A stretch of 64,000 bases of DNA, taken from NCBI RefSeq assembly GCF_000021965.1, contig NC_011832.1:1488001-1552000 (forward strand), read 5' to 3'. Shown in pieces: positions 18,154 to 26,426 of the stretch. Every line of letters begins with the position of its first letter. Position 1 is the stretch's first letter. The notes beneath the pieces were generated by a model that had not been told where the DNA came from, did no database searches, and saw only the letters and a list, made by a program, of their open reading frames with translations. The stretch is from Methanosphaerula palustris E1-9c. GTDB taxonomy: Archaea > Halobacteriota > Methanomicrobia > Methanomicrobiales > Methanospirillaceae. The position numbers were made by a program, and so were the translations under genes.

Positions 18154-18875
18154 AAACGGTAATCAACGCACTGGACTTATCAAAAAATTATGGCGATGTA
18201 AAAGCAGTGGACCACGTGAACCTCCACGTAGACGAGGGAGCGCTCTTTGGCCTCCTGGGCCCGAACGGGTCTGGCAAGACCACGATGATCAAGATGCTGA
18301 CCGGACAGACCCGGCCGACCGGGGGATCCGCCTCAGTCCTCGGTATCGATGTCACTCAGGACCCGGTAGGGGTCCGTGCCCGCGTAGGGATCATCCCCGA
18401 GCAGGAGACCCCGCCGAGTTTCCTGACCGCGATGGAGTACCTCGAGTTTGTCGCTGCAGTCCGGAAGATCCCGGATATCCAGGCAAAGGCCGACCACTGG
18501 TTCGACTTCCTCGACTTCGCCGACAAGAAGAACGTCCTCTGCAAGGACCTCTCACGGGGAACCCGGCAGAAACTGATGTTCACGCAGGCGTTCATTCACG
18601 AACCGTCGCTCGCGCTGATCGACGAGCCGCTCATCAACTTCGACCCGATCATACAGGACCTTGTCAAGGACTACCTCGCTGATTATGTGAAACACGGGAA
18701 GACGATCTTCATCTCGACTCACATCCTCGAAGTGGCCGAGGAGATCTGCTCGGAGTTTGCGATCCTCCACAAGGGAAACCTGCTCCACACCGGGCCAGTT
18801 GCCGAACTGACAGGAAGGGGCGAGCACCTCCCCTCCTTCTTCCTCTCGCTCGTCCGGAAGGATCGCCATGTTTGA
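18150..18875 (+). CDS. ABC transporter ATP-binding protein
   Basis: The protein has 241 residues. Walker A is GPNGSGKTT (about 37-45). The signature is LSRGTRQK instead of the usual LSGGQ, and Walker B is LALIDEPL, with an H-loop in FISTHILE. The length fits a single nucleotide-binding domain of an ABC-2 exporter. It is coupled by four- to eight-base overlaps to the tetR gene before it and the permease after it. The altered signature is known in some exporters but may reduce activity. Substrate unknown. Confidence 0.9.
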   Translation: MKTVINALDLSKNYGDVKAVDHVNLHVDEGALFGLLGPNGSGKTTMIKMLTGQTRPTGGSASVLGIDVTQDPVGVRARVGIIPEQETPPSFLTAMEYLEFVAAVRKIPDIQAKADHWFDFLDFADKKNVLCKDLSRGTRQKLMFTQAFIHEPSLALIDEPLINFDPIIQDLVKDYLADYVKHGKTIFISTHILEVAEEICSEFAILHKGNLLHTGPVAELTGRGEHLPSFFLSLVRKDRHV

Positions 18876-20274
18876 ACTCTTCATAGCGATGATGAAGGAG
18901 GAATGGCGGGTCCACTCCACGATGTTCGGCAGCCTCTCGTTTGCCATGTTCCCGGTCATGATCTTCGGGATCGCGTTCATGGGCGCGTTCCTCGTCCCGC
19001 TGATGCAGACCAGCCTCCCGGCCGGCGACCTCACGATCATGATCCATGCAAACTACCTGATGCTCGGGATCATGGTCGGAGGGTTCGGCCTGATGGGTAA
19101 CGAGATCATGAGCCGGCGCTTCGGCCAGGCAAGCTTTCTCTCGTACTCTGCCCGGTCCCTCCCGCTTTCCGACCGGTTCATCTTCACGAATTTCGTCGTC
19201 AAGGACACCATCTATTACTTCTTCCTCTGGGTCCTCCCCCTCGGGCTCGGGTACATCATCGCCTCGCCGTTCACGGGCGTCCCGCTCGCGAGCGCTCTGC
19301 TCCTCCTCCTCACGCTCACCCTCGCGTTCCTCTTCGGCCTCTGCGGGGTCTTCTTCCTCTCGGCAATCTACGCCCGGTCGCGCCTCGCTCTCCTGCTCGT
19401 CATCGCGGCCCTTGTCGCGTTCGGAGCAGCTCTTGCAATCCGGACCGGCATGAACCCGGTGCTCCTCTTCCCGCCGCTCCTGCTCAACGCTGCATTCTCG
19501 TGGACCAACCTTCTCGTCTCCATCCTCGTGCTCGCAATTCTCTTCGCGATCGCGATCCTGCTCTTCAATCCCGAATCCGTCGGCTCGGAAAAATCCCACA
19601 AAGACCTGTTTGCACCGCTCGCGAAACGTTTTGCGTTCCTGCCGGATCCGCCGTTCGCAGCGAAGGATGTCCTTGACCTGTACCGGAGCGGGGCGATGAT
19701 CGGGCAGATGCTCTTCTCATTCCTCCTTCCCCTCGCGATCATCTGGTTCTTCCTCTCCCTGCTCGGGCCGTTCTTCCCGCCGCACGGCCTCCTCTTCATG
19801 TTCGCGATCGTCACCGGTGTCGTCGCCTCGACCATGTACACGTGGGTCACGATGTTCGATACCTTCGGTCCGTACGCCTGCCTGCCGGTTGCGGTCAGCA
19901 CGGTGATCACGAGCAAGCTCACCACATTCTCAGTCCTCCAGATCCTGCCGGCGACCTTCATTGCGGTCGTGGCCCTCCTTGCGGGAGAATTCGTGTATCT
20001 TGTCCCCGCGGTCGTGCTCGGGCTCTCGGTCTCGTTCTATGCGGTTGGGGTCATGGCCTGGCTCTCCGGGCTCTCGCCCAGCGTAATGGTGTACGATGTA
20101 AAAGTGCTCTTCACGTACCTCGTGCTTGTGGGCCTTGCCGTCACGATCTTCTCAGCGGCTGTCTTCGCCGTCCCTGCATCTGCACTTGCGGCCGTCATCC
20201 TCCTCATCCTGGCATGGTATTTTGTGCAGATGGCAAAGACCCGGTGGGACGCGATAGACCCAGAGGGATTCTGA
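18868..20274 (+). CDS. ABC exporter permease, large polytopic subunit
   Basis: The 468-residue protein is strongly hydrophobic, with about ten to twelve membrane segments and a cytoplasmic loop near residues 240-270 (GSEKSHKDLFAPLAKRF). It is longer than a typical ABC-2 permease, and the halves look like two six-helix units. It overlaps the ATPase gene by eight bases and surely forms a transporter with it. The family motif could not be named. T-rich sequence after the stop (near 20294-20302) may end transcription. Confidence 0.82.
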   Translation: MFELFIAMMKEEWRVHSTMFGSLSFAMFPVMIFGIAFMGAFLVPLMQTSLPAGDLTIMIHANYLMLGIMVGGFGLMGNEIMSRRFGQASFLSYSARSLPLSDRFIFTNFVVKDTIYYFFLWVLPLGLGYIIASPFTGVPLASALLLLLTLTLAFLFGLCGVFFLSAIYARSRLALLLVIAALVAFGAALAIRTGMNPVLLFPPLLLNAAFSWTNLLVSILVLAILFAIAILLFNPESVGSEKSHKDLFAPLAKRFAFLPDPPFAAKDVLDLYRSGAMIGQMLFSFLLPLAIIWFFLSLLGPFFPPHGLLFMFAIVTGVVASTMYTWVTMFDTFGPYACLPVAVSTVITSKLTTFSVLQILPATFIAVVALLAGEFVYLVPAVVLGLSVSFYAVGVMAWLSGLSPSVMVYDVKVLFTYLVLVGLAVTIFSAAVFAVPASALAAVILLILAWYFVQMAKTRWDAIDPEGF

Positions 20275-20466
20275 ACACTTTTTGGAAAGAAATATTTTTT
20301 TTGCTCTGTAAAAATCCCATTAAAAACAGACGGTACCGATGACCAGAAGATCCACGGTAGCGACGTGATCTGAATCGTGGTTAAAATACCTCTAATTCTG
20401 GCTCCAGGAACCCCCCGTCAGTGTTTCTGAATTTCCATGGTGATGCCCTGACACAATCACGAAAAA

Positions 20467-21216
20467 TTATACGGTAGTCTTCCGGAACAGGAACGCCCCG
20501 GCGACCGTCATCGCAACGGTAAACCCGCCAATGACCGCGAAGCTGATCCCCGGGCTGATCTGCGAGATACCCGTCAGGCCGTACCGTATTCCCTCGACGC
20601 CGTACGTCAAAGGATCGAGCATGGTGATCGGGGCCAGCCACCCGGGCAGAGAACTGATGGGGAAGAGCGCCCCTGAGAGACCGAAGATCGGGAAGATGAC
20701 AAAGTTCATGATGAGCTGGAAGCCGCTCAGGTCCTCCATCGACGACGCGATGGCGATACCGAATGCGGTGAAGCCTATACCGATCAGGATCATGAACCCT
20801 ATCGCGATAAGGAATCCTGGCGCCGACCTGACCGCGAGCCCGAGGAAGAGCGACAGGACAAGGATCATCACACCCTGTACGACCGCGGTCGTCGCGCCGC
20901 CTGCAGTCTGGCCGAGCATGATCTCAAGTCTTGAGACCGGTGCAATGAGCGTCTCTTTCAAAAACCCGAACTGCTTGTCCGAGATGATCTGGGTACCCGC
21001 GAAGACCGAGGTGAAGAGGACGCTCATCGCGACCATGCCCGGGATGAGAAACTGGATGTAGTTCCCGGAAAGGCCGGGGATACTGACCACCGAGTTCAGC
21101 CCGAACCCGAGGAAGAGGAGGAAGAAGAGCGGCATGCTGATGCTGCCGATGATCCGGCTTTTGGATCGGACAAACCGTTTCATGCTCCGGAGCCAGAGCG
21201 TGTATATGATATCCAT
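20467..21216 (-). CDS. ABC-2 type permease (DrrB-like)
   Basis: The protein has 249 residues and six predicted membrane helices. It carries the ABC-2 family core: LIPGMVAMSVLFTSVFAG, a cytoplasmic segment KETLIAPVSRLEIMLGQT, and a C-terminal LPGWLAPITMLDPLTYGVEG loop before the last helix, the typical DrrB/NodJ C-terminal signature. Its ATG abuts the stop of the DrrA-like ATPase. The pair should export a hydrophobic compound, possibly a drug or lipid. Confidence 0.9.
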   Translation of the reverse strand: MDIIYTLWLRSMKRFVRSKSRIIGSISMPLFFLLFLGFGLNSVVSIPGLSGNYIQFLIPGMVAMSVLFTSVFAGTQIISDKQFGFLKETLIAPVSRLEIMLGQTAGGATTAVVQGVMILVLSLFLGLAVRSAPGFLIAIGFMILIGIGFTAFGIAIASSMEDLSGFQLIMNFVIFPIFGLSGALFPISSLPGWLAPITMLDPLTYGVEGIRYGLTGISQISPGISFAVIGGFTVAMTVAGAFLFRKTTV

Positions 21217-22206
21217 TTAGTGCGACCTCCTCATCTGCATCTGCCGGCGCATGATCTCCGTGCCGCTCGCTTCCTGCTCCCGTATCGTCTTGCCGGTGAA
21301 CGAGAGGAAGACGTCCTCAAGTGTCGGCTTATGGATCGAGATCGAACTGATGGAGATCTTCTGGCCGACAAGGATCGTAACGATGCCGCTGAGGTGCTGC
21401 TCCGCGTTCCGAAGGCTGATGACCACCTCGCCATCATGGATGTCCATCCGGTTGATCCACGGCTCCTTGAGGGTCGCTACGATCGCTGCCGTGTCGGGGG
21501 ATCTGATCGTGACGACATCCCCACCGATACCATCCCTGAGATTTGCGGGCGTGTCGAGAGCGATGATCTTCCCGTGGTCTATGATGGCGACCCGGTTGCA
21601 GAGACGGTCGGCTTCCTCCATGTAATGTGTCGTGAGGATGATCGTGATCCCCTTCTCTTTCGAGAGCGTCGCGATGTACTGCCAGAGATGGTTCCGGGTC
21701 TGGGGATCGAGGCCGAGCGTCGGCTCGTCGAGGAAGAGGACCGAGGGATGGTGGAGCAGCCCTCTCGCGATCTCGAGGCGCCGGCGCATCCCACCGGAGA
21801 AGTTCTTGACGATATCATCCTTCCGGTCGGTCAGCTCGACGAGCTTCAGGAGCTCCCCGATCCTCTGCTTCCGCGTATCGGATGGGATACGGTAGAGCCG
21901 GCCGTGAAAGTCCATGTTCTCCCAGGCCGTGAGCTCTTCATCGAGGCTCTGGTCCTGGAAGACGATGCCGATGGACCTCCTGACACCGTCCTCGTCCTCT
22001 TCGACATCGATGCCGTTGACGGTGGCTTTCCCCTCCGTCGGCTTGAGCATGGTCGCGAGCATGGAGAGCGTGGTCGTCTTGCCGGCGCCGTTCGGCCCCA
22101 GAAGGCCGAAGATCTCGCCCTGCCCTATCTCGAACGAGACCCTATCGACGGCAACCAGGTCGCCGAAGCGCCGGGTGAGGTCCTTGATATGTACTGCGAT
22201 TGTCAT
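21217..22206 (-). CDS. daunorubicin-resistance-type ABC ATPase (DrrA-like)
   Basis: The protein has 329 residues. Walker A is GPNGAGKTT, the signature FSGGMRRRLEIARGLL, Walker B VLFLDEPTLGLDPQTR, and the H-loop TTHYMEEAD. A C-terminal regulatory domain (about 225-315) ends HKPTLEDVFLSFTGKTIR, the standard end of DrrA-type subunits. It is translationally adjacent to the permease gene. It lies in a minus-strand group with a methyltransferase and a padR gene, so PadR probably controls it. Confidence 0.93.
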   Translation of the reverse strand: MTIAVHIKDLTRRFGDLVAVDRVSFEIGQGEIFGLLGPNGAGKTTTLSMLATMLKPTEGKATVNGIDVEEDEDGVRRSIGIVFQDQSLDEELTAWENMDFHGRLYRIPSDTRKQRIGELLKLVELTDRKDDIVKNFSGGMRRRLEIARGLLHHPSVLFLDEPTLGLDPQTRNHLWQYIATLSKEKGITIILTTHYMEEADRLCNRVAIIDHGKIIALDTPANLRDGIGGDVVTIRSPDTAAIVATLKEPWINRMDIHDGEVVISLRNAEQHLSGIVTILVGQKISISSISIHKPTLEDVFLSFTGKTIREQEASGTEIMRRQMQMRRSH

Positions 22207-22307
22207 TTAGTGTATTTCCTTTGAGTTGTGCCGGTTGTGTCCTTTTAAACGCTGAAGCCAGGGCTCTTGAGAAATCCTCATTTTCATGTAAAAAATCTCC
22301 CGATGCC

Positions 22308-22958
22308 TCACTCTTTCCGGCGGATGATGGCAAAGATCATCTTCGGTTTGCCATCAGGATACTCTTCCGGGTGCTCGGCCGCAAACGCCGGGTTGATCTC
22401 GCCGGCTACGGTCTGCACGGACTCGATTTCCCAGCCATCCGAAAACGCGTTTTCCAGATCCTGACGGGATATGCCCCCGCCGGGCGCCGAGGGGGTCTCA
22501 TCGCTGAACCCGTAGAGATAGAGTCGGCCGCCCGGCATGAGAACGTGGGCGAGCCCGCTGACGTAGCGCCCCCTGTGATCTTTTTGGTCTTCGTAGACGT
22601 GGAACAAACCGCTGTCGATAACGCTCATAAAGCGCCGGTCCCATTCGACAAGGGTCATGGCATCCTTTACCAGGAATTCCGCGGACAGACCGCGTTCCGC
22701 CGCCTTTGCTTTTGCCCGGCGGATCGCTTCCTTTACGAAATCGATACCGGTGACCTCGCGTCCCCGGGCGGTGAAATACAGGGTCGTATCCCCCGTACCG
22801 CATCCCGCATCGAGGATGGGACCGGTGATACGGTCGGCAACCGCGATAAACGGTGCTTTGGGCCTGCCAATATCCCACGGGGTGGCGCTGTCGTATATCT
22901 TTCTAAATCCATCACGGAAAGATAATTCACGGAAAGATGATGGTAGATCCTGCATCAA
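22308..22958 (-). CDS. class I SAM-dependent methyltransferase
   Basis: The protein has 216 residues. Motif I is ILDAGCGTGDTTLYF, followed by VTGIDFVKEAI (SAM ribose contact) and DSGLFHVYED at motif IV, close to the thiopurine-methyltransferase/TehB group. The methyl acceptor is unknown. The fold starts at once (FRDGFRKIYDSATPWDIGRPK), so the start is sound. It lies between padR and the ABC exporter genes, all on the minus strand with gaps of 69 and 101 bases. A shared detoxification role is likely. Confidence 0.88.
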   Translation of the reverse strand: MMQDLPSSFRELSFRDGFRKIYDSATPWDIGRPKAPFIAVADRITGPILDAGCGTGDTTLYFTARGREVTGIDFVKEAIRRAKAKAAERGLSAEFLVKDAMTLVEWDRRFMSVIDSGLFHVYEDQKDHRGRYVSGLAHVLMPGGRLYLYGFSDETPSAPGGGISRQDLENAFSDGWEIESVQTVAGEINPAFAAEHPEEYPDGKPKMIFAIIRRKE

Positions 22959-23027
22959 TGATTCTCCTGTGTAGTTGGAATGATATTCTCCGGTTGAGCA
23001 AGCATCACCGACGATTGTACCGGGAAT

Positions 23028-23744
23028 TCAGAGATCATCGATAGTCCTCGCCGCGGCATTCATAGTTTCTGCGATTGTGCTGATCTGTTCCGGTGTCGCG
23101 TTCCCACGCAGCAGACGTGCCATCACAGCGCCGTGCAGGTTTTTGAAGGCTTTCATTAGTTCAGGAGATCTGCCGTGCTGGAAACCCCTTCCCGCCTCTT
23201 CGAGACGCTCAAATAGTTCCTTTACACGTTCCTCGTGTGTCTGAAGATATTGCATTCCTTCCGGGGTTACCGAATAGACCTTCTTACTGCCCTCTAAAGA
23301 TACAGTGGCAAGCCCCTCTTCTTCAAGCATCGTCAGGGTTGGATAAATCACGCCGGGACTTGGCGCGTAACCTCCGGCAAGGCGTTGCTCCATGGTCTTG
23401 ATGATCTGGTATCCGTAACTTGGCTGTTCCGAGAGCAAGTTGAGAATGGCAAGCTTGATGTCGCCGGCATCGAATAAACGTCCCCGTCCACCTCCAAAGC
23501 CACCAAAACCGCGGGGGTCTCTACCACCATGGCCACCAAAACCGTGTGGGTCTCTGCCATTAAAGCCGCCAAGTTCTCTATCTCCGAAACCACGGCACCC
23601 TCTGTTACCAATGCTGCCGTACTCTCTGTCACAGAAACCCTGCACATCTCTCTCTTGAGGCCCTCGGTTGAAACCTTCGTTTTCGTCAAAGCCGGGTCCT
23701 CGCTGGGCGTGACTTTCACCCATTTTGAAATTGTGTTCCATCAT
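23028..23744 (-). CDS. PadR-family regulator with Gly/Arg-rich N-terminal tail
   Basis: The protein has 238 residues. Residues 1-90 are a low-complexity tail rich in Gly, Arg, Asp and Phe with repeats such as GRDPHGFGGHGGRDPRGFGG. The PadR winged helix follows (KLAILNLLSEQPSYGYQII, then GVIYPTLTMLEEEGLATV), and a C-terminal helical domain completes the dimer. AAAGGAGAG precedes the ATG at 23744. It heads the methyltransferase and ABC exporter genes. Three palindromes 20-54 bases upstream are the likely autoregulatory operators. A glycine-rich tail of this length is unusual and may be disordered. Confidence 0.92.
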   Translation of the reverse strand: MMEHNFKMGESHAQRGPGFDENEGFNRGPQERDVQGFCDREYGSIGNRGCRGFGDRELGGFNGRDPHGFGGHGGRDPRGFGGFGGGRGRLFDAGDIKLAILNLLSEQPSYGYQIIKTMEQRLAGGYAPSPGVIYPTLTMLEEEGLATVSLEGSKKVYSVTPEGMQYLQTHEERVKELFERLEEAGRGFQHGRSPELMKAFKNLHGAVMARLLRGNATPEQISTIAETMNAAARTIDDL

Positions 23745-23763
23745 TGGTTACTCTCCTTTAATG

Positions 23764-23797
23764 AGATATATCTTTAGACATATCTCAAGATATATCT
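23764..23797 (-). promoter_or_regulatory. three phased 10-bp palindromes, probable PadR operator
   Basis: AGATATATCT at 23764-23773, AGACATATCT at 23776-23785 and AGATATATCT at 23788-23797 are evenly spaced every 12 bases. The first and third are perfect palindromes and the middle one differs by one base. They lie 20-54 bases upstream of the padR ATG, where the archaeal TATA/BRE region should be, so binding would shut the promoter. Confidence 0.7.
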
Positions 23798-23842
23798 TAA
23801 ACCAGTCTGTATTTAAGTATATGTATCGGAGGATCCTGATTT

Positions 23843-24300
23843 ATGAATCGAAAACCGGTCATCCCCGCTTACCTCATGGATTGCTTGCTGGCCACAACTG
23901 GGCAGGAAAACCCGTCGGCAGCTGGCAAACCCACGGAACGCCGGTCTATACGGACGGCAGATTACAAAAAACACGAGATCCCTGAGAGCCGAAGTATCGT
24001 TGCTGCTGCGGCGGGAATGGCTGCTGGATTATCGAGAAATTAATTGCAGAGCGGAAGGCCCGCCCCAGGAATCAGCGGGGTACACGGCAGATCTGCAAGG
24101 TCTGTGATCTCGAAGCGGCCCGGAAGTACCGGGCCGAAACCCCACCCCTGCCCGGGATCATTTCCCTGCTATCGATGAAGCGGATCCCCTGTAGCGTGGG
24201 CCGATGTTTTGATTTGCGATTTAGTCCGGCCAGGTATCTCGATTGCGGGACCGGTGCCCGGCTCTGCGAAGCCTGCCATTCCCGGGACGCAATGGAATAG
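23843..24300 (+). pseudogene. frameshifted Cys-rich zinc-ribbon-like gene
   Basis: The 5' part (from the ATG at 23843) reads MNRKPVIPAYLMDCLLATTG and continues to about 23990. From there the coding signal moves to another frame beginning PKYRCCCGGNGCWIIEKLIA and running to the stop near 24300. That part contains CKVCD, CSVGRC and CEACH pairs suited to zinc binding. Joined, they make one protein of about 150 residues with a basic middle. The second frame has no start of its own. The family is not recognised; a DNA- or RNA-binding role is possible. A sequencing error is an alternative to true decay. Confidence 0.5.
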
Positions 24301-24540
24301 ACGCAGAAGAAACGAATGGACAGGAAGCCATGACAGTCCCGGCGGCACCTCTTCCCCATTCCAGCACGGAGCATTATACCCTCAGTACATCCTCGATGCA
24401 GTAATCACCTGCATGAGCGAGATCGATCGTGATCCGTGCAATAGTAACAGCCGGGAGATCCCGAATGTGCCGGCGGCGAGGTATTATACAACTCAGGAAA
24501 CACGGGTCAAAAATCTGCTGACAACTTCAATTTTACAAAT

Positions 24541-24930
24541 TTGTGCTCCGTTGAAACCCCCTGGTAATAAGGTCCCACGATAAGGCAAAGATCTATAAGA
24601 ATCGTTGCTCCTGGAGTCAATGTTCAAACCAAAACCAAGGAGCAGAGATAATGTCAACGAACCGGCATATCGAATTAATTGGATACATCTGTTCAGAGCC
24701 ACGATCTTCTCAGGTGCCTCTCTATTCCTGCAAATATTCCAGGGGAACATATACTCAACATCAGCTCATGGCGATCCTTCTCTTTTGTGAAGCCCTTGGT
24801 ACTGACCATCGCAATGTGGTCGAACTCACCAATCTGATGAGCAGGATCAAAGTGATCCTCCATACCTTCACAACGATGATTCATTCGGTCGTGATGATCA
24901 TCATAGTTGAAGCATTTCAACAGAACCATA
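24541..24930. mobile_element. internally deleted IS5-type element, about 390 bp
   Basis: The left end (TTGTGCTCCGTTGAAACCCC) and right end (ATTTCAACAGAACCATA) are degenerate copies of the termini of the element at 50462-51458. Between them only the N-terminal part of the transposase remains (from the ATG at 24651: LIGYICSEPRSSQVPLYSCK, YTQHQLMAILLFCEALGTDH), parallel to the N-terminus at 50525. The catalytic domain is missing. The right end abuts the 3' end of the methyltransferase gene at 24939. It cannot move alone but might be mobilised by a full-length relative. Confidence 0.65.
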
Positions 24931-24938
24931 ATTTTCAG

Positions 24939-25574
24939 TTATTTGTCCTTGTGTGCAATCATCAAGAAAATAGGAAACTCCTTTAACACTCCTGTCTTTG
25001 AACTCTCTTTCGCAAGAGTTGCAACACTATCGATCTGAATGGTGGTGAATCCGGCTTTTTTGAAGATCTCCATCAGATCTTCCCGGACAAATCCATGATG
25101 CACGGTCATCTCTGGTTCATGGGACTCTCCGTTATCAGGATCCAGATCTGCAATTGCGATGATGCCACCTGGCTTCAGGAGGGAATAAAATACCTCTGCT
25201 GCCTGGCTGGTATCAGGGACATGATGTAATGTCAGGGACACGATTATGATATCGAACTCGGGTAACTGTGACGGATCGCTCCCGATGCTCCATTCAAGGG
25301 GTTCGATTGTAGTAATTGAGTCTGCATTGAGTTTCTTCTGGAGGAAAGTCAGCATATCCTTTGACGAATCAACTGCGACAATCTTTTTGACGGAATAGAG
25401 AAATTCCAGTGCGATAAGTCCGGTACCGGTCCCATAATCCAATAGTACTTCATTTCCCCGAGGAGAGGTCCGGTTCAGCATTGCCTGGGCAATTTGGTGT
25501 GTCATGTTGAGACGGCCCGGTTCTTTATCCCACCTCATAAGAGCCTTTTGGAAGTCTTCAGAGATCAGTATCAT
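24939..25574 (-). CDS. class I SAM-dependent methyltransferase
   Basis: The protein has 211 residues with a complete Rossmann methyltransferase core. Motif I is LLDYGTGTGLIALEF, then IVAVDSSKDML, FDIIIVSLTLHHVPD at motif IV and LKPGGIIAIADLD at motif V. The C-terminal part (EIFKKAGFTTIQIDSVATL) resembles UbiE/COQ5-like and other small-molecule methyltransferases. The substrate is unknown. A second, decayed copy of its C-terminus lies at 57781-57933. The gene is bordered at its 3' end by the deleted IS5-type element. Confidence 0.88.
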   Translation of the reverse strand: MILISEDFQKALMRWDKEPGRLNMTHQIAQAMLNRTSPRGNEVLLDYGTGTGLIALEFLYSVKKIVAVDSSKDMLTFLQKKLNADSITTIEPLEWSIGSDPSQLPEFDIIIVSLTLHHVPDTSQAAEVFYSLLKPGGIIAIADLDPDNGESHEPEMTVHHGFVREDLMEIFKKAGFTTIQIDSVATLAKESSKTGVLKEFPIFLMIAHKDK

Positions 25575-25712
25575 CGATTAATTGAGGAATTCTGGAATAT
25601 ATAAAATGAGGGCTGATCTGAACAGTTCCTTTCGTTTTTTATGAAATTCACCGGATATCTCACGGAATAATTTAGATGGATTTAAATTTGAAAAATTTAG
25701 ATTGATGTGTCA

Positions 25713-26022
25713 ATGTCGAAGAGATCTCTGATGGTATCTGTCTCGGTCTGGTATTACTCTTCAATATCAGCAGTTCCGCACATTCGAGATAAATCGTAAC
25801 AGCGACAATACGATCTCAATCTTTTCAACCGACGTCGACCCGGCAGTCAAAGACGGATCGCTCGCTGCGAAATCGCGTTGGTATGCTATCGCATCTCAGG
25901 AGATCTTCATCTTCACGCTAGATTACCTGCCTTCCGGTTCGTACAATGCAGAACTTGTCAAACAACTGAGTACTGAAATGCAGGAGAAAATCAAGAATTC
26001 AGGTACACCTATTAGCACGTAA
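25713..26022 (+). pseudogene. internally deleted copy of the metallophosphoesterase lipoprotein gene
   Basis: The ATG at 25713 and following 50 bases match the start of the gene at 26427 (signal peptide). The sequence then jumps, near 25768, to the C-terminal region: QQFRTFEINRNSDNTISIF, VDPAVKDGSLAAKSR and LPSGSYNAELVKQLSTEMQ, ending at the TAA at 26020-26022. About 2.1 kb of the parent, including all catalytic motifs, is missing. The signal part and tail are in different frames, so no product is expected. This is a tandem duplicate that later collapsed. Confidence 0.8.
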
Positions 26023-26426
26023 TGATGTGCTATTGTTCAGGTAATCCCAAATAATCACTTTTTTCAGTTCTATTGAAACCCTCTTCATACCTCACACTCA
26101 GATACCCAGTCTTGATCACAATGGACAGCTGACAGGTATATTTGAGAGTTTCAACTAAACAGAAATTTTCAGGTTCCAACTGATGGTGAAGGCGCTGTCA
26201 GGTTACCTGATTTAGAGAAAATTCTCCACGGGAAAAAGAATGATGAACTGATCTCTGGCTTCACTAATAGGGACGTTTGAGATAAAACTGTTCCGCCTTT
26301 ATGCCACTCTCTTTGTCGAGGTGTTGCAGAATCAAAACATTATTTTTATATTTAAGAAATTCTCCAGATCTCTCACAATAATCGTAAGAGATGTATAAAT
26401 ATTTACATTTTTATAATGAACTCCCG
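26023..26426. other. intergenic region with IS5-type end and an unidentified ORF remnant
   Basis: Positions 26063-26082 resemble the IS5-type left terminus (TTCTATTGAAACCCT), matching a better copy at 28846-28864 downstream of the paralogous gene. From 26173 an open frame reads PTDGEGAVRLPDLEKILHGK, then NDELISGFTNRDV and a TGA, continuing with PPLCHSLCRGVAE. It looks like the tail of a larger protein, perhaps transposon-borne, but I do not recognise it with certainty. The final 50 bases are an AT-rich promoter region for 26427. Confidence 0.45.

Noticed and set aside
21220-22224. 334-codon plus-strand frame
   Set aside because: Antisense of the DrrA-type ATPase.
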